A stretch of DNA of 64,000 nt from Chryseobacterium gregarium DSM 19109 (GCF_000430845.1 NZ_AUMU01000006.1:230124-294123); one strand, 5' to 3'; counted from the stretch's first letter, positions 52,394 through 62,093 are shown. Made by a program: numbers and translations. The notes: generated from the letters alone by a model not told the origin.

Positions 52394-52767
52394 TTTCAAA
52401 ATTTAATAATATGCTAAAATATAAATAAATTTGAAATATCAATAATGAAATCCTGCTTTTTTAAACCCACGATTGCAGAAAAGATAAATTTAAACGGATG
52501 AAAGGAAGAAGGAAGCTGAAAATTTCAAAACAGGTTTCAACATTAGTCCTGAACTTTATGAAAATTTCTACAGTTTATCTTTAGTTCCATTCCCACTAAG
52601 TTTTAAGTCTCATTGATTCAAATTTACACCAAAATCCATTTCACGCCCGCCCATCATCTGCGGGAATCCATTCTTTGAAATAAGTTTAAACATGCCCTTG
52701 TCTGCATGAAAAATATTTTCAGATAAGGACTTCCGGCAGGCATACTCCTTCACAGCTTCCTGTTTTA
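52394..52767. other. intergenic stretch with an uncertain small ORF
   Basis: The left half is AT-rich and featureless. On the minus strand 52753-52610 there is a 47-codon ORF with a GTG start (MKEYACRKSLSENIF ... GGREMDFGVNLNQ). It has a purine-rich AGGAAG ahead of it and sits just past the alcohol dehydrogenase stop. It is either a small cotranscribed gene or a remnant. I know no homologue. Confidence 0.3.
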
Positions 52768-53931
52768 TTAGTAGCTCATCTCTACAATCTTACGGGCGTC
52801 TTTCGGAGTCAGTGTTTTATGTTCACCGAGGCCCAGCCAGTTTCTTTCCGTAAACGCTTTTTCAATCCGTTCGGCGGTTCCTTTATAATCTTCCGTGTAC
52901 TCTGAAAGTTTCGTCTGGATATGAAGACTGTGGAAAAATTCTTCTAATTTTTTAATTCCGAGTTCTGCTTTTTCTTCTACAGAACCGTCCTTAATGTCCC
53001 ATACTCTCTCGGCATACTGGGCAAGCTTCTCTTTTTTGGATTCAAAGTTATAGCGATAATGGGACGGAGCAATAACCGCCAGGGTTCTGGCATGGTCAAT
53101 TCCGAAATAGGCGGTCAGTTCATGTCCCATAGCATGGACTGCCCAGTCCGTAACCACGCCTTTCTGGATCAATCCGTTCAAAGCCATGGTGCAGCACCAC
53201 ATAAAGTTCCCGGCTGCATCATAATCAAAATCACCGCCCATGACCTTCGGTGCCGTTTCCTGAATGCTGATCAGGATGCTTTCTGCAATCCTCTCCTGAA
53301 GATCAGCTGAAGACGTGGTGGTCATATATTGTTCCAGTACGTGGGTATAGGCGTCCGTCAGTCCGTTGACGATCTGCCGTTCAGGAATGCTTCTTACCAC
53401 TTCGGGATCAAGTACTGAAAATTGAGGGAACAGTCCCGGGCCTCCCGAAGACAGCTTCTCATTCGTTTCCCTTCTGGAAATTACGTAGCCCGAATTCATC
53501 TCGGAACCTGTTGCCGGTAAAGTAAGGATGCTTCCGAAAGGCATGCCTTCGCCTTCAAAAGTCCGTACCGGTTTCTTTAAAATTTCCCAAGGCTCACCAT
53601 CGTAATTGGCTGCTGCGGATAAGAACTTCGTACCGTCGATAACCGAACCGCCGCCGACCGCCAAAAGGAAGGTGATGTTTTTTTCTCTGATAAAATCCAG
53701 CGCAGTGATAAGGACTTCATATTCAGGATTCGCAGGTACGCCTCCAAATTCATAAAATTCACGGTCTATTAAGGCTTCTTTCACCTGGTCATAGACTCCG
53801 TTGTTTTTGATACTACCGCCACCGTAAATCAGTAATATTCTGGCATCTTCCGGAATTTCTTTTGAGATTTTAGCAATCTCACCTTTTCCGAAAAGTATTT
53901 TTGTTGGATTTTTAAACTCGAAATTAAGCAT
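52768..53931 (-). CDS. iron-containing alcohol dehydrogenase (YqhD/BDH-like)
   Basis: This encodes 387 residues from the ATG at 53931. N-terminal NAD(P)-binding segment ILLIYGGGSIKNNGVYD and AVGGGSVIDGTKFLSAAA are followed by the metal ligands: Asp and His in NGLTDAYTHVLEQYM and His residues in AVHAMGHELTAYFGIDHARTLAV. It fits butanol dehydrogenase/YqhD-type enzymes, which reduce aldehydes with NADPH. It helps detoxify aldehydes or balance redox. A TACATTTG promoter box lies upstream. It is a single-gene unit. Confidence 0.92.
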   Translation of the reverse strand: MLNFEFKNPTKILFGKGEIAKISKEIPEDARILLIYGGGSIKNNGVYDQVKEALIDREFYEFGGVPANPEYEVLITALDFIREKNITFLLAVGGGSVIDGTKFLSAAANYDGEPWEILKKPVRTFEGEGMPFGSILTLPATGSEMNSGYVISRRETNEKLSSGGPGLFPQFSVLDPEVVRSIPERQIVNGLTDAYTHVLEQYMTTTSSADLQERIAESILISIQETAPKVMGGDFDYDAAGNFMWCCTMALNGLIQKGVVTDWAVHAMGHELTAYFGIDHARTLAVIAPSHYRYNFESKKEKLAQYAERVWDIKDGSVEEKAELGIKKLEEFFHSLHIQTKLSEYTEDYKGTAERIEKAFTERNWLGLGEHKTLTPKDARKIVEMSY

Positions 53932-53952
53932 TGTTTTAAATTTATTTTAACC

Positions 53953-53960
53953 CAAATGTA
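53953..53960 (-). promoter_or_regulatory. -7 promoter box of the alcohol dehydrogenase gene
   Basis: TACATTTG on the minus strand matches TAnnTTTG and ends 21 bases before the ATG at 53931. Confidence 0.6.
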
Positions 53961-54186
53961 CGGAATAGCCCATGAAAACAGCGTTAAAGAAGTTTTAAAA
54001 TTCTAATGACGGACTTTAATAAAAACTATTATATCTGAACATGGAAATAAAGCGGATGACTGTGTTCATTAAAGAGCATAAATCCAGTGAAAAATAACAC
54101 TAGCTATTATTATGCAGGAATATAAACTATAATGTTACAATCAATCTTTATCCCGACAAAATTATTGAAGTTGTCAGGATCTCATC

Positions 54187-54792
54187 TTACTCTGCAATAC
54201 AATCTTCACTTGTAAAATAAATCCCATTGCTTTTAAAATCCGGTTTCCCGTTTTTTCTATTGATCTTAATTAGAAAAGATTCTCTGGTCAGCGGGCAGCT
54301 TTTTGTTTTTGAAACGTACAAAGAAATATACCGGTCATCTATTTTATAGGAACTCCCCAGTCTGTTGGTTGCGTCAACGCTGAAACCATAGGTATTGGCA
54401 ATTAAAACAGCTTCCGGCAGATTATCCACGGATCCGATAAAGTCCCTTAACCGCTGTTCGGTTGAAAAATATATAGACCGGCCGTTTTCACAGGCCATAA
54501 GATAGGAAAAGCAGTCTTCGCCCAGGCATTTCCGGAAGAATCCTTTTTCCGGTGCCGGATCATTCAATGTCATGTACTGTGGCATCTGGCTTTCATAGAT
54601 CACTGCCAGATCAGGATCAGGGTTATTTCTAAGTACAGACCAGTATTCGTATCTGCTGTCCGGGATGATGAAAGGATGGAGGAGCTCGGGATTGTCAAGG
54701 ATTTCCGGAATCTTTTTAAAATCTCGGGAAACCTCATTTTGAGATAGTAATAAACCGGATGTCAGAAAAAAAATGATTGAAATAATTTTCAT
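54187..54792 (-). CDS. exported protein of unknown function
   Basis: This encodes 201 residues from the ATG at 54792. The signal peptide is MKIISIIFFLTSGLLLS, then QNEVS. The mature part has four or five cysteines (KCLGEDCFSYLMACENG, KSCPLTR, SEDCIAE) that could form disulphides. I recognise no family. It lies 19 bases after the small lipoprotein gene on the same strand, so they share an operon. Bases 54160-54180 hold only a weak hairpin. Confidence 0.65.
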   Translation of the reverse strand: MKIISIIFFLTSGLLLSQNEVSRDFKKIPEILDNPELLHPFIIPDSRYEYWSVLRNNPDPDLAVIYESQMPQYMTLNDPAPEKGFFRKCLGEDCFSYLMACENGRSIYFSTEQRLRDFIGSVDNLPEAVLIANTYGFSVDATNRLGSSYKIDDRYISLYVSKTKSCPLTRESFLIKINRKNGKPDFKSNGIYFTSEDCIAE

Positions 54793-54811
54793 ACGTTGAT
54801 GGTCCTGAATC

Positions 54812-55216
54812 CTATTTCAGTATAATTTTATAGTAGCCCTGTTCTTCTTTTACATCAATGCCTACCCCTGTAAACGTCAGTTTATTAATCTGGTAACCGT
54901 CACAGCCTCCCTTAAATTCGGATGACTGGATTGAAAAATCAAAAATTTTCACATTAGAATAAAATTTGTAGTTTTTTATTCCGTTATAGGCGCCTACATT
55001 TTCTAAAATGACCATATCTTGATCAGTCTTTGTCAATTGTACTCCAACTTGGCTTTCATCCTGAATTGAATATGCGGTAAGCGTACCGTTAGTAATCAGG
55101 TTTTCATCATCAGCATTAACGAACTTGAAAACAATCGGCTGCGGGGCATTATAACAGTCGTCGCCACAGGCAGTGAACAGGAAAGCCATGACGAAAAAGA
55201 TGAAGGTTTTTTTCAT
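54812..55216 (-). CDS. small lipoprotein of unknown function
   Basis: This encodes 134 residues from the ATG at 55216. The lipoprotein signal is MKKTFIFFVMAFLFTAC. The mature 117 residues are beta-rich (IVFKFVNADDENLIT, YKFYSNVKIFDFSIQS) with a second Cys pair (GDDCYN, GGCDGYQ). It resembles small outer-envelope lipoproteins of flavobacteria, but I name no family. It is first in an operon with the exported protein at 54187. The 246 bases upstream up to the PEP carboxylase gene are AT-rich and hold no other gene. Confidence 0.68.
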   Translation of the reverse strand: MKKTFIFFVMAFLFTACGDDCYNAPQPIVFKFVNADDENLITNGTLTAYSIQDESQVGVQLTKTDQDMVILENVGAYNGIKNYKFYSNVKIFDFSIQSSEFKGGCDGYQINKLTFTGVGIDVKEEQGYYKIILK

Positions 55217-55450
55217 TGCCGTTGATTTATAATTGTAAGATGCAATTTAAACATAAAAATAAAAACTATTGAAATTAATAAATCAACGATTACATATAAT
55301 TTATTTATAAATAATTTGCAGATTTATCATGTTCTGAATTTGATCTATAGCCGGAACCCTGTCAGCGTTGACGGATGTTTAAAAGGGTTTGTTTAAAATA
55401 AATTACTTATTTTTAAAATAAAAACTGAATTATATCAAACCGAAATCCCC

Positions 55451-55458
55451 TACATTTG
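55451..55458 (+). promoter_or_regulatory. -7 promoter box of ppc, leaderless geometry
   Basis: TACATTTG matches TAnnTTTG. Four bases (TTAT) separate it from the ATG at 55463. Confidence 0.6.
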
Positions 55459-55462
55459 TTAT

Positions 55463-57997
55463 ATGAGACACGACCGACGCGCAGAAAAATTCAGACAGAT
55501 CGTGGAAAATAAATTCCAGATCTACAATTCATTGTTTATGAGCCTGCCTTATGATAAAATGACCAACATCGGGATGCTGCTTCCGTTTCTTTACGAAGAA
55601 AGCAAAGCCGGCTACGAAGCAGGAAAGACCCCGGAAGAAATCGTAGAAGAATTTTTTCATAACCATACCCATCTCCAGACGGAAGAACAGAAGCTTGAAC
55701 TGCTTTTTAAGATCATCCAGTATATCGAGCGGCAGGTAGTCCTTTTTGACAGTATTGAAGATGCGGCCTTCCCAAGCCTGCACTCGGAAAGCGACAAAGG
55801 AATGGTAACCAATCTGTACGAACGTTCGTTGCAGGATCATAAACTCGAAAAAGTACGTGAAAAACTGAAGGATTTTGCCGTTAAAATTGTTTTTACGGCA
55901 CACCCTACCCAGTTTTATCCCAACTCCGTACAGAGAATCCTGCATGATCTCAGAAATGCGATTACCAAAGATTCGGTAACGGATATTGATATGCTTCTGC
56001 AGCAATTGGGGAAAACCCCTTTTGTCAACAAAGAAAAGCCGACGCCTATTGATGAAGCCATGAGCATCATCTATTATCTGAGGTATGTATATTATGATAC
56101 CATCGGGGAACTTTTTACCAAGATCAAATCAACTTTCGGAAATGATCATTTCCATCTGCATGAAGACCTGATCCAGCTGGGATTCTGGCCCGGAGGCGAC
56201 CGCGACGGGAACCCTTTTGTCACTGCGGACGTTACCAGAAGAGTAGCGGAAGAACTGCATTCCGCAATTTTAAAAGCCTATTACAATAATCTCAAATCTG
56301 TACGGAGAAGGCTCAGTTTCAGAGGCGTTTCAGAGGTTTTGGGAAAATTGAGCAATGAACTGTATGCTGCCATTTTCAGAAATGAAAAGATCATGGCAGA
56401 AGATATTATCAGAAGAATTGATGAAGCAGAAAAAATCGTGGTGGAGCAGCATAATTCATTGTTCCTGGATCTGCTGACCGATTTCAGGGACAGGGTAAAG
56501 ATTTTCGGGACCCATTTTGCGACATTGGATGTCCGTCAGGACAGCAGGATTCATCAGACGGTTATTGATGAAGTTTTTGCTAAAATATCCGGAAATTCTG
56601 AAGCTTCCTATGAAGAAAAATTTAATCAGCTGATTCAGGCCTCAGAAACCGTTGATCCGGAAGATTTCGAAGATATTGTTAAAGATACTTTGCTTACCGT
56701 TACGCAGATATCACAAATCCAGCAGCTGAACGGCATAAGAGGAATGAACCGCTATATAATTTCCAATTCTGATGCGGTGAAAGACGTCATGAATGTCTAT
56801 GCATTCTTCAAAATTTGCGGGTACCGGGATGAAGAAATCAATATGGATATCGTTCCGCTTTTTGAAACCATGGAAGGTTTGGCCCATGCTGAAAAAGTAA
56901 TGAGCGACCTGTACCAAAATCCGGTATATCAGAAACATCTGGCAGGAAGGGGAAACCAGCAGACCATTATGCTGGGCTTTTCAGACGGAACGAAAGACGG
57001 CGGATACCTGAAAGCCAACTGGGAGATTTATAAAGCCAAGGAACTTCTTACCGCGCTTTCTGAACAGAACGGGGTTAAAGTGATCTTTTTTGACGGCAGA
57101 GGCGGGCCGCCGGCCAGAGGCGGCGGGAAAACCCATGATTTTTATGCTTCGCAGGGAAGCACGATTGCCAATAATAAAATTGAATTAACGATCCAGGGCC
57201 AGACCATTACCAGTATTTTCGGGAACAAAGAACAGGCGAAATATAATTTTGAACAGCTTCTGACAGCCGGTGTGGAAAATGATGTCTTTAAAAATGCCAA
57301 AAAAGATTTAACGGAACAAGAACGGGCGCTCATGATAGAGTTGTCCGATATCAGCTATCAGAAATATTCGGATCTGAAAGCGCATCCTATGTTTGTACCG
57401 TACCTTCAGGAAATGAGCACGCTGGAATATTACGGAAAAACCAATATCGGCAGCCGGCCGTCAAAAAGAGGCGGCGGAAATGAACTGAAATTTGAAGACC
57501 TGAGGGCAATTCCGTTTGTAGGATCCTGGGCACAGCTGAAACAGAATGTCCCCGGGTTTTTCGGTTTCGGATTTGCGATGCAGCAGCTGAAGGAACAGGG
57601 AAGGTTTGATGAGGTAAGAGCTTTATATAAAGGCTCCGATTTCTTCAGGACACTGGTACTCAACTCCATGATGAGCATGAACAAGACTTATTTCCCGCTG
57701 ACCTATTACATTAAAAACAATCCGAAATTTGGTCCGTTCTGGACTGTTTTATTTGACGAATACCGGCTTTCCAAGGAAATCATGCTGGAACTGACCGGTT
57801 TTACCATGCTCCAGGAGGAAGATGCCTTATCAAGGAAATCCGTGAAAATCCGTGAGAAGATCGTACTGCCGCTGCTGAGTATCCAGCAGTATGCTCTGAT
57901 GAAAATCCAGAAAGGGGAAGGGAACAAGGAAGCCTATGAAAAGCTGGTGATGCGCTCCCTCTTCGGGAATATCAATGCAAGCAGGAATTCAGCTTAA
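55463..57997 (+). CDS. ppc: phosphoenolpyruvate carboxylase
   Basis: This encodes 844 residues. It makes oxaloacetate from PEP and bicarbonate to refill the TCA cycle. Key motifs are FTAHPTQFYPNSVQ (catalytic His, about 142), FWPGGDRDGNPFV, TLDVRQDSRIH, MLGFSDGTKDGGYLKANW and FFDGRGGPPARGGG. The C terminus is NASRNSA, close to the usual NTG-type end but altered. The chain is slightly shorter than proteobacterial enzymes (about 880). The start codon fits the family's N-terminal IYNSLFMSLPYDK context. The promoter box ends four bases before the ATG. A lipoprotein gene follows after 9 bases. Confidence 0.95.
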   Translation: MRHDRRAEKFRQIVENKFQIYNSLFMSLPYDKMTNIGMLLPFLYEESKAGYEAGKTPEEIVEEFFHNHTHLQTEEQKLELLFKIIQYIERQVVLFDSIEDAAFPSLHSESDKGMVTNLYERSLQDHKLEKVREKLKDFAVKIVFTAHPTQFYPNSVQRILHDLRNAITKDSVTDIDMLLQQLGKTPFVNKEKPTPIDEAMSIIYYLRYVYYDTIGELFTKIKSTFGNDHFHLHEDLIQLGFWPGGDRDGNPFVTADVTRRVAEELHSAILKAYYNNLKSVRRRLSFRGVSEVLGKLSNELYAAIFRNEKIMAEDIIRRIDEAEKIVVEQHNSLFLDLLTDFRDRVKIFGTHFATLDVRQDSRIHQTVIDEVFAKISGNSEASYEEKFNQLIQASETVDPEDFEDIVKDTLLTVTQISQIQQLNGIRGMNRYIISNSDAVKDVMNVYAFFKICGYRDEEINMDIVPLFETMEGLAHAEKVMSDLYQNPVYQKHLAGRGNQQTIMLGFSDGTKDGGYLKANWEIYKAKELLTALSEQNGVKVIFFDGRGGPPARGGGKTHDFYASQGSTIANNKIELTIQGQTITSIFGNKEQAKYNFEQLLTAGVENDVFKNAKKDLTEQERALMIELSDISYQKYSDLKAHPMFVPYLQEMSTLEYYGKTNIGSRPSKRGGGNELKFEDLRAIPFVGSWAQLKQNVPGFFGFGFAMQQLKEQGRFDEVRALYKGSDFFRTLVLNSMMSMNKTYFPLTYYIKNNPKFGPFWTVLFDEYRLSKEIMLELTGFTMLQEEDALSRKSVKIREKIVLPLLSIQQYALMKIQKGEGNKEAYEKLVMRSLFGNINASRNSA

Positions 57998-58006
57998 AAT
58001 TTAAAT

Positions 58007-58744
58007 ATGAGGATACCTGTTTTAATAATTGCCCTGATGTTTTCAGCAGGCTGTAAAGAATCCAAAAAGGATCAGCTGCCGCCTGCTGCCAGAAACGAAG
58101 CGTTGTCTATCGAAAAAGCAGCAGATGACCACCTGCAGACTGAAGAGAAGAAAAAGCCGGCAGATTTCCTGCCGAAAAGATTTGTGCTTTTTGACGAAGT
58201 GCAGGGCGACCTGAATAACGACGGAATGGATGATGATATCCTGATCATCAAAGGGACGGAAAAAGGTAAAGTCATTGCAGATGAAACGCGAGGGAAATTA
58301 GACCGCAATCGCAGAGGGATTATTGTTCTTCTTAAAACCAGGGATAATAGTTACAAATTGGTTGTTGAGAATAAAAGCTGTTTTTCCTCAGAAAATGAAG
58401 AAGGCGGTACGTATTATGCTCCTGAACTGGAGGTATACGCAGAAAAAGGAAATTTATTTGTTCACTATGCACACGGCAGATACGGCTACTGGATGTATAC
58501 TTTCCAGTACAGGAATTCTGATTTCCAACTGATAGGCTATGATTCCAGCGATAATTTCTGCCCGGTGATCAACAGCGAGACGAGTATCAATTTCCTGACT
58601 GGTAAAAAACAGTTCAGGGAAAATACAAATAAAGGTGCGGACAGCGGGGAAGAGGTGTTTAAAGAAACCTGGAGTAAAATTAAAGTTCAGAAACCTGTTG
58701 TGTTATCTGAAATCAAGGACTTCGATGAACTTGACCTGACGTAA
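58007..58744 (+). CDS. lipoprotein with an EF-hand-like loop
   Basis: This encodes 245 residues. The lipoprotein signal is MRIPVLIIALMFSAGC. A charged linker (residues 17-55) precedes a beta-rich domain. The loop GDLNNDGMDDDILII has calcium-binding-type acidic spacing (DxNxDGxxD), as in FG-GAP or dockerin-like loops. The function is unknown. It starts nine bases after ppc, so it is transcribed with it, although an unrelated role is likely. A perfect terminator follows. Confidence 0.72.
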   Translation: MRIPVLIIALMFSAGCKESKKDQLPPAARNEALSIEKAADDHLQTEEKKKPADFLPKRFVLFDEVQGDLNNDGMDDDILIIKGTEKGKVIADETRGKLDRNRRGIIVLLKTRDNSYKLVVENKSCFSSENEEGGTYYAPELEVYAEKGNLFVHYAHGRYGYWMYTFQYRNSDFQLIGYDSSDNFCPVINSETSINFLTGKKQFRENTNKGADSGEEVFKETWSKIKVQKPVVLSEIKDFDELDLT

Positions 58745-58750
58745 ATAAAA

Positions 58751-58787
58751 TAAACAAAGCCTCTCGTATATGAGAGGCTTTGTTTAT
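58751..58787. terminator. bidirectional terminator
   Basis: AAACAAAGCCTCTC and GAGAGGCTTTGTTT form a 14-bp perfect stem around GTATAT, flanked by TAAAATA/TATTTTA. It serves both the ppc unit and the convergent subtilase gene. Confidence 0.82.
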
Positions 58788-58788
58788 T

Positions 58789-60399
58789 TTATTCCTTTAT
58801 CATTTTTTCATAAAAGATTTTATCTTTGGTCAGGATTTTAATGTAGTAAATGCCTTTTGGGAAATCTTCAACCTTCACCGATTTCTGATGATCAACTTTC
58901 GTAATCAGCCTTCCGAGGTTGTCATAGAATTCCAAGGACAGTACTTCTTTTTCCGTTGCAATGTTCAGGATGTCTTTAACAGGATTGGGGAAAATGCTCA
59001 GCTGTTTAACCTGAACCGTTTCCGAAGTATTGAGTACCATATTGTAAAAGCTTCCGAAATTCAGGATCCCATAACCCATCTGATCGGTATGGTTCGGGTA
59101 CAGAGATGCCGTCTGCCTTAACCGGTCTCTCACAGCATCCCTGTTCATGGCGGAAAATGCCTGAAGTAAACAGGCAATGCCTCCTGCAGCGATCGGTGTG
59201 GCAATGGATGTCCCGTTCACCGATATTGTTGAGTTGTTATTTACGGTAGTTGTATTGCTTCCCCGTGTACTTGCATCAGGCTTTACCACACCTGAAGCAT
59301 TGGGGCCATAGGATGAAAAATCTGAAGAAACCCCTGCTGCATCTACAGAACCGATGGTAAATACTTTTGCATTATCTGCCGGGGTCAGAATATAATGCCA
59401 TGGCTGGGCACCTGAGTTTCCAGCCGCAAATAATGTAAAGATCCCTTTACTGACGGCGATTTCAGCTCCTCTTGCGATAAAGGAAGTAGTCCCGTTCAGT
59501 TGAGCATAGGTATAGTTATATTTCGGGTCATCGAAAGTGGCATAGCCCAGTGAAGTAGTGATAAGGTCGACCCCTTTCCGGTCAGCCTCTTCAGCGGCTT
59601 CAATCCAGTACAGTTCTTCTTCCGGGATTTCCACCGCTGCATTTTCGCTCCGGTACAGGTAAAAATCAGCATCCGGCGCGGCACCGACAAAGGTATCCTG
59701 AATATATCCTCCGATGGCACCTAAAACCACAGAGCCATGGTTGCTGATCGAAGTATTGTAAATATCAGTTCCTTTATTTACAAAATCATATCCGCCTTTG
59801 ATATGTCCGTTGGTCCATAATCTTGAAAAGGCAGAACCGTTATCGACATAGGGGAATCCGGCATCGATCACTGCAATGGTTACGCCTGTCCCGGTGTAAC
59901 CCGCGAGGTGGAGCGGCCTGATATTGACCTGGTCGATCTGCCCGGAACCCGAACCGTAATCAAATGTCGTTAAAGCTTTATTCGCGGAACCATCACCAAC
60001 AGCTTCCCATTTATTAACATTTTTATATTTGGGAATGCCGGCCGCATTTTTAGCAAAACTCTCTACCGACTGCACATACGTTTGAGCCTGAAGAGCAGCT
60101 ATCTGGGCAGGTGTGGCATTTACCGCAACTCCGTTCAGCCATTTTGAATAATCGGTTACGTTAAAACCCAGAGTCTGGATATTCTGTATGTACGACTGTT
60201 CAATCGGGGCGTCCTGATCATTGAGGGCAATGCCGAGTGTCGTCCTCCGGTTCAGGGATTTCTGGGAGAGTTCAGAAAGGGGATTGGCATAGAAAGCCGC
60301 CTTATTCGGCTTGTCTTTGAAAAACACAAAAACGAGTGATGTCTGCGCAAAACTTACCGTGTAACCTGCTAAAAGACAAAAAAGTAAAGTTTTTTTCAT
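58789..60399 (-). CDS. S8 family subtilisin-like protease with T9SS sorting domain
   Basis: This encodes 536 residues from the ATG at 60399. The signal peptide (LLFCLLAGYTVSFAQ) is followed by an inhibitor-like propeptide (about 20-125). The catalytic domain has Asp in TIAVIDAGFPYVDNG (about 178), His in SNHGSVVLGAIGGY (about 220) and Ser in VNGTSIATPIAAG (about 396). The C-terminal 75 residues (QLSIFPNPVKDILNI, LGRLITKVDHQ, FPKGIYYIKI) form a type A type IX secretion tag. It is therefore a protease exported to the cell surface or medium. A TATCTTTA promoter box lies upstream. Confidence 0.92.
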   Translation of the reverse strand: MKKTLLFCLLAGYTVSFAQTSLVFVFFKDKPNKAAFYANPLSELSQKSLNRRTTLGIALNDQDAPIEQSYIQNIQTLGFNVTDYSKWLNGVAVNATPAQIAALQAQTYVQSVESFAKNAAGIPKYKNVNKWEAVGDGSANKALTTFDYGSGSGQIDQVNIRPLHLAGYTGTGVTIAVIDAGFPYVDNGSAFSRLWTNGHIKGGYDFVNKGTDIYNTSISNHGSVVLGAIGGYIQDTFVGAAPDADFYLYRSENAAVEIPEEELYWIEAAEEADRKGVDLITTSLGYATFDDPKYNYTYAQLNGTTSFIARGAEIAVSKGIFTLFAAGNSGAQPWHYILTPADNAKVFTIGSVDAAGVSSDFSSYGPNASGVVKPDASTRGSNTTTVNNNSTISVNGTSIATPIAAGGIACLLQAFSAMNRDAVRDRLRQTASLYPNHTDQMGYGILNFGSFYNMVLNTSETVQVKQLSIFPNPVKDILNIATEKEVLSLEFYDNLGRLITKVDHQKSVKVEDFPKGIYYIKILTKDKIFYEKMIKE

Positions 60400-60413
60400 A
60401 TCTTTATTTTGTA

Positions 60414-60421
60414 TAAAGATA
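60414..60421 (-). promoter_or_regulatory. candidate -7 box of the subtilase gene
   Basis: TATCTTTA on the minus strand differs from TAnnTTTG in the last base and lies 14 bases before the ATG at 60399. Confidence 0.4.
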
Positions 60422-60485
60422 AAACAAAATCAATAAAATTTTTGATAGGATGTTAAATTCCTTATTTTTACAGAAATATTTATCT

Positions 60486-61610
60486 ATGAAAAAGATTCAA
60501 ATGGTTGACTTACAAAGTCAGTATTACAAAATAAAGAATGATGTGGATAATGCAGTATTAAATGTAATGGATTCTGCGGCTTTTATCAACGGGCCGGAAG
60601 TAAAGTCTTTCCAGAATGAATTGGAGTCATATTTAGACGTAAATCATGTGATTCCCTGTGCAAACGGTACGGATGCCCTTCAGATCGCTTTAATGGCCCT
60701 TGACCTTCAGGAAGGAGATGAAATCATCACGGCGGATTTTACCTTTGCCGCTACTGTGGAAGTGATTCATCTGCTGAAGCTTAAATCCGTTCTGGTAGAT
60801 GTTGATTATGATACGTTTACCATTTCACCGGAAGCGATCCGCAAATCAATCACGCCCAAGACAAAAGCGATCATTCCTGTACATATTTTCGGACAGTGTT
60901 CAGATATGGAGGAAATCTTAAAAATAGCTGAAGAGCACAACCTATATGTCATTGAAGATAATGCGCAGGCCATCGGTGCTGAATTTACTTTTTCAGACGG
61001 TACCGTAAAAAAAGCGGGAACGATGTCCACGGTAGGAACGACCTCTTTCTTTCCTTCTAAAAACCTGGGCTGCTACGGAGACGGCGGTGCTATTTTTACC
61101 AATAATGATGAACTGGCCCACCGTTTAAGAGGGATTGTGAATCATGGAATGTATGAAAGGTATTATCATGACGAAGTTGGAGTAAATTCAAGATTAGACA
61201 GTGTACAGGCTGCCATTTTAAGGAAAAAGCTTCCGCATCTTGATCAATATAACGAATCAAGGGGTAAGGCCGCCGATTATTATGATGAAGCATTTGCGGG
61301 ACACGAAGGTCTTCTGACTCCTAAAAGAGCAGGAAATTCAACCCATGTTTTTCATCAGTATACCCTGAGGATCCTGAACGGTAAGAGAAACGATTTACAG
61401 AAATTCCTGACCGAAAAAGAAATCCCTGCTATGATCTATTACCCTGTAGCGTTACGGAAACAGAAGGCCTATTACCAGGAAAGCAATGATGCTGATTTTG
61501 TTAATACAGACCAACTGCTGGAACAGGTGATCTCGCTTCCGATGCATACCGAACTGGATGATGAACAGCTGAAATATATTACGGATGCAGTACTGGAATT
61601 TATGAAATAA
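60486..61610 (+). CDS. DegT/DnrJ/EryC1 family sugar aminotransferase
   Basis: This encodes 374 residues from the ATG at 60486 (MKKIQMVDLQSQYYKI); an in-frame upstream start at 60450 is unlikely. PLP motifs are in place: PCANGTDALQIAL near the N terminus, IEDNAQAIGAEF with the pyridine-nitrogen Asp, and the Schiff-base Lys in SFFPSKNLGCYGDGGA (about 187). It transfers an amino group to a nucleotide keto-sugar, for polysaccharide or glycan synthesis. galE lies downstream, although a 483-base gap separates them. Confidence 0.92.
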   Translation: MKKIQMVDLQSQYYKIKNDVDNAVLNVMDSAAFINGPEVKSFQNELESYLDVNHVIPCANGTDALQIALMALDLQEGDEIITADFTFAATVEVIHLLKLKSVLVDVDYDTFTISPEAIRKSITPKTKAIIPVHIFGQCSDMEEILKIAEEHNLYVIEDNAQAIGAEFTFSDGTVKKAGTMSTVGTTSFFPSKNLGCYGDGGAIFTNNDELAHRLRGIVNHGMYERYYHDEVGVNSRLDSVQAAILRKKLPHLDQYNESRGKAADYYDEAFAGHEGLLTPKRAGNSTHVFHQYTLRILNGKRNDLQKFLTEKEIPAMIYYPVALRKQKAYYQESNDADFVNTDQLLEQVISLPMHTELDDEQLKYITDAVLEFMK

Positions 61611-62093
61611 ATCTTCAGTAAAACTAAAACTTAAAGTTTTCCATGCGTGTCTGAATGTCCTTTCGGTATCCTGTTTGGATATAGATTATTTCATAAGATA
61701 TCGCTCATTAATCTGCATTCGAAGACTGATCAGAATTTTGTAAATGTTTTGAGTCTGGTAAGATGGGAACAGCTGTATTCAGATGAATCTGTCAATAAAT
61801 ACCACATCACGTGCTTCAGTAAGGATTATTAATAACAATGGTCCGTTTTTTGAGTTTCTACCGAATAGAATTTTACTGATTTTTAATAATAATTCAGGGA
61901 TTCAATCGACTATAACGTAAATACCGATTTTAGGATTATATACTCCTATTTTACATTAATTTGCTATAAAAGAATATATTTTTCTAAAGTGATATTTGGA
62001 TGACCTGATTTTATCGACATTAACTAATAAAGAATAAAATATAACCATATAAAACTGCCGGATCTTAATCACCGGAAAAGACAAAAAATTAAT
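61611..62093. other. AT-rich intergenic stretch before galE
   Basis: No gene could be supported. A 61-codon ORF with a GTG start (61647-61832) has protein-like content near its end but no recognised homology. No terminator or strong promoter box was found. The last 60 bases before galE hold CCGG-bounded CCGGATCTTAATCACCGG, a short imperfect palindrome. Confidence 0.35.

Noticed and set aside
61647..61832. 61-codon plus-strand ORF with a GTG start before galE
   Set aside because: It has no recognised homology, no promoter box and no ATG. It lies in a long AT-rich gap where such ORFs arise by chance.
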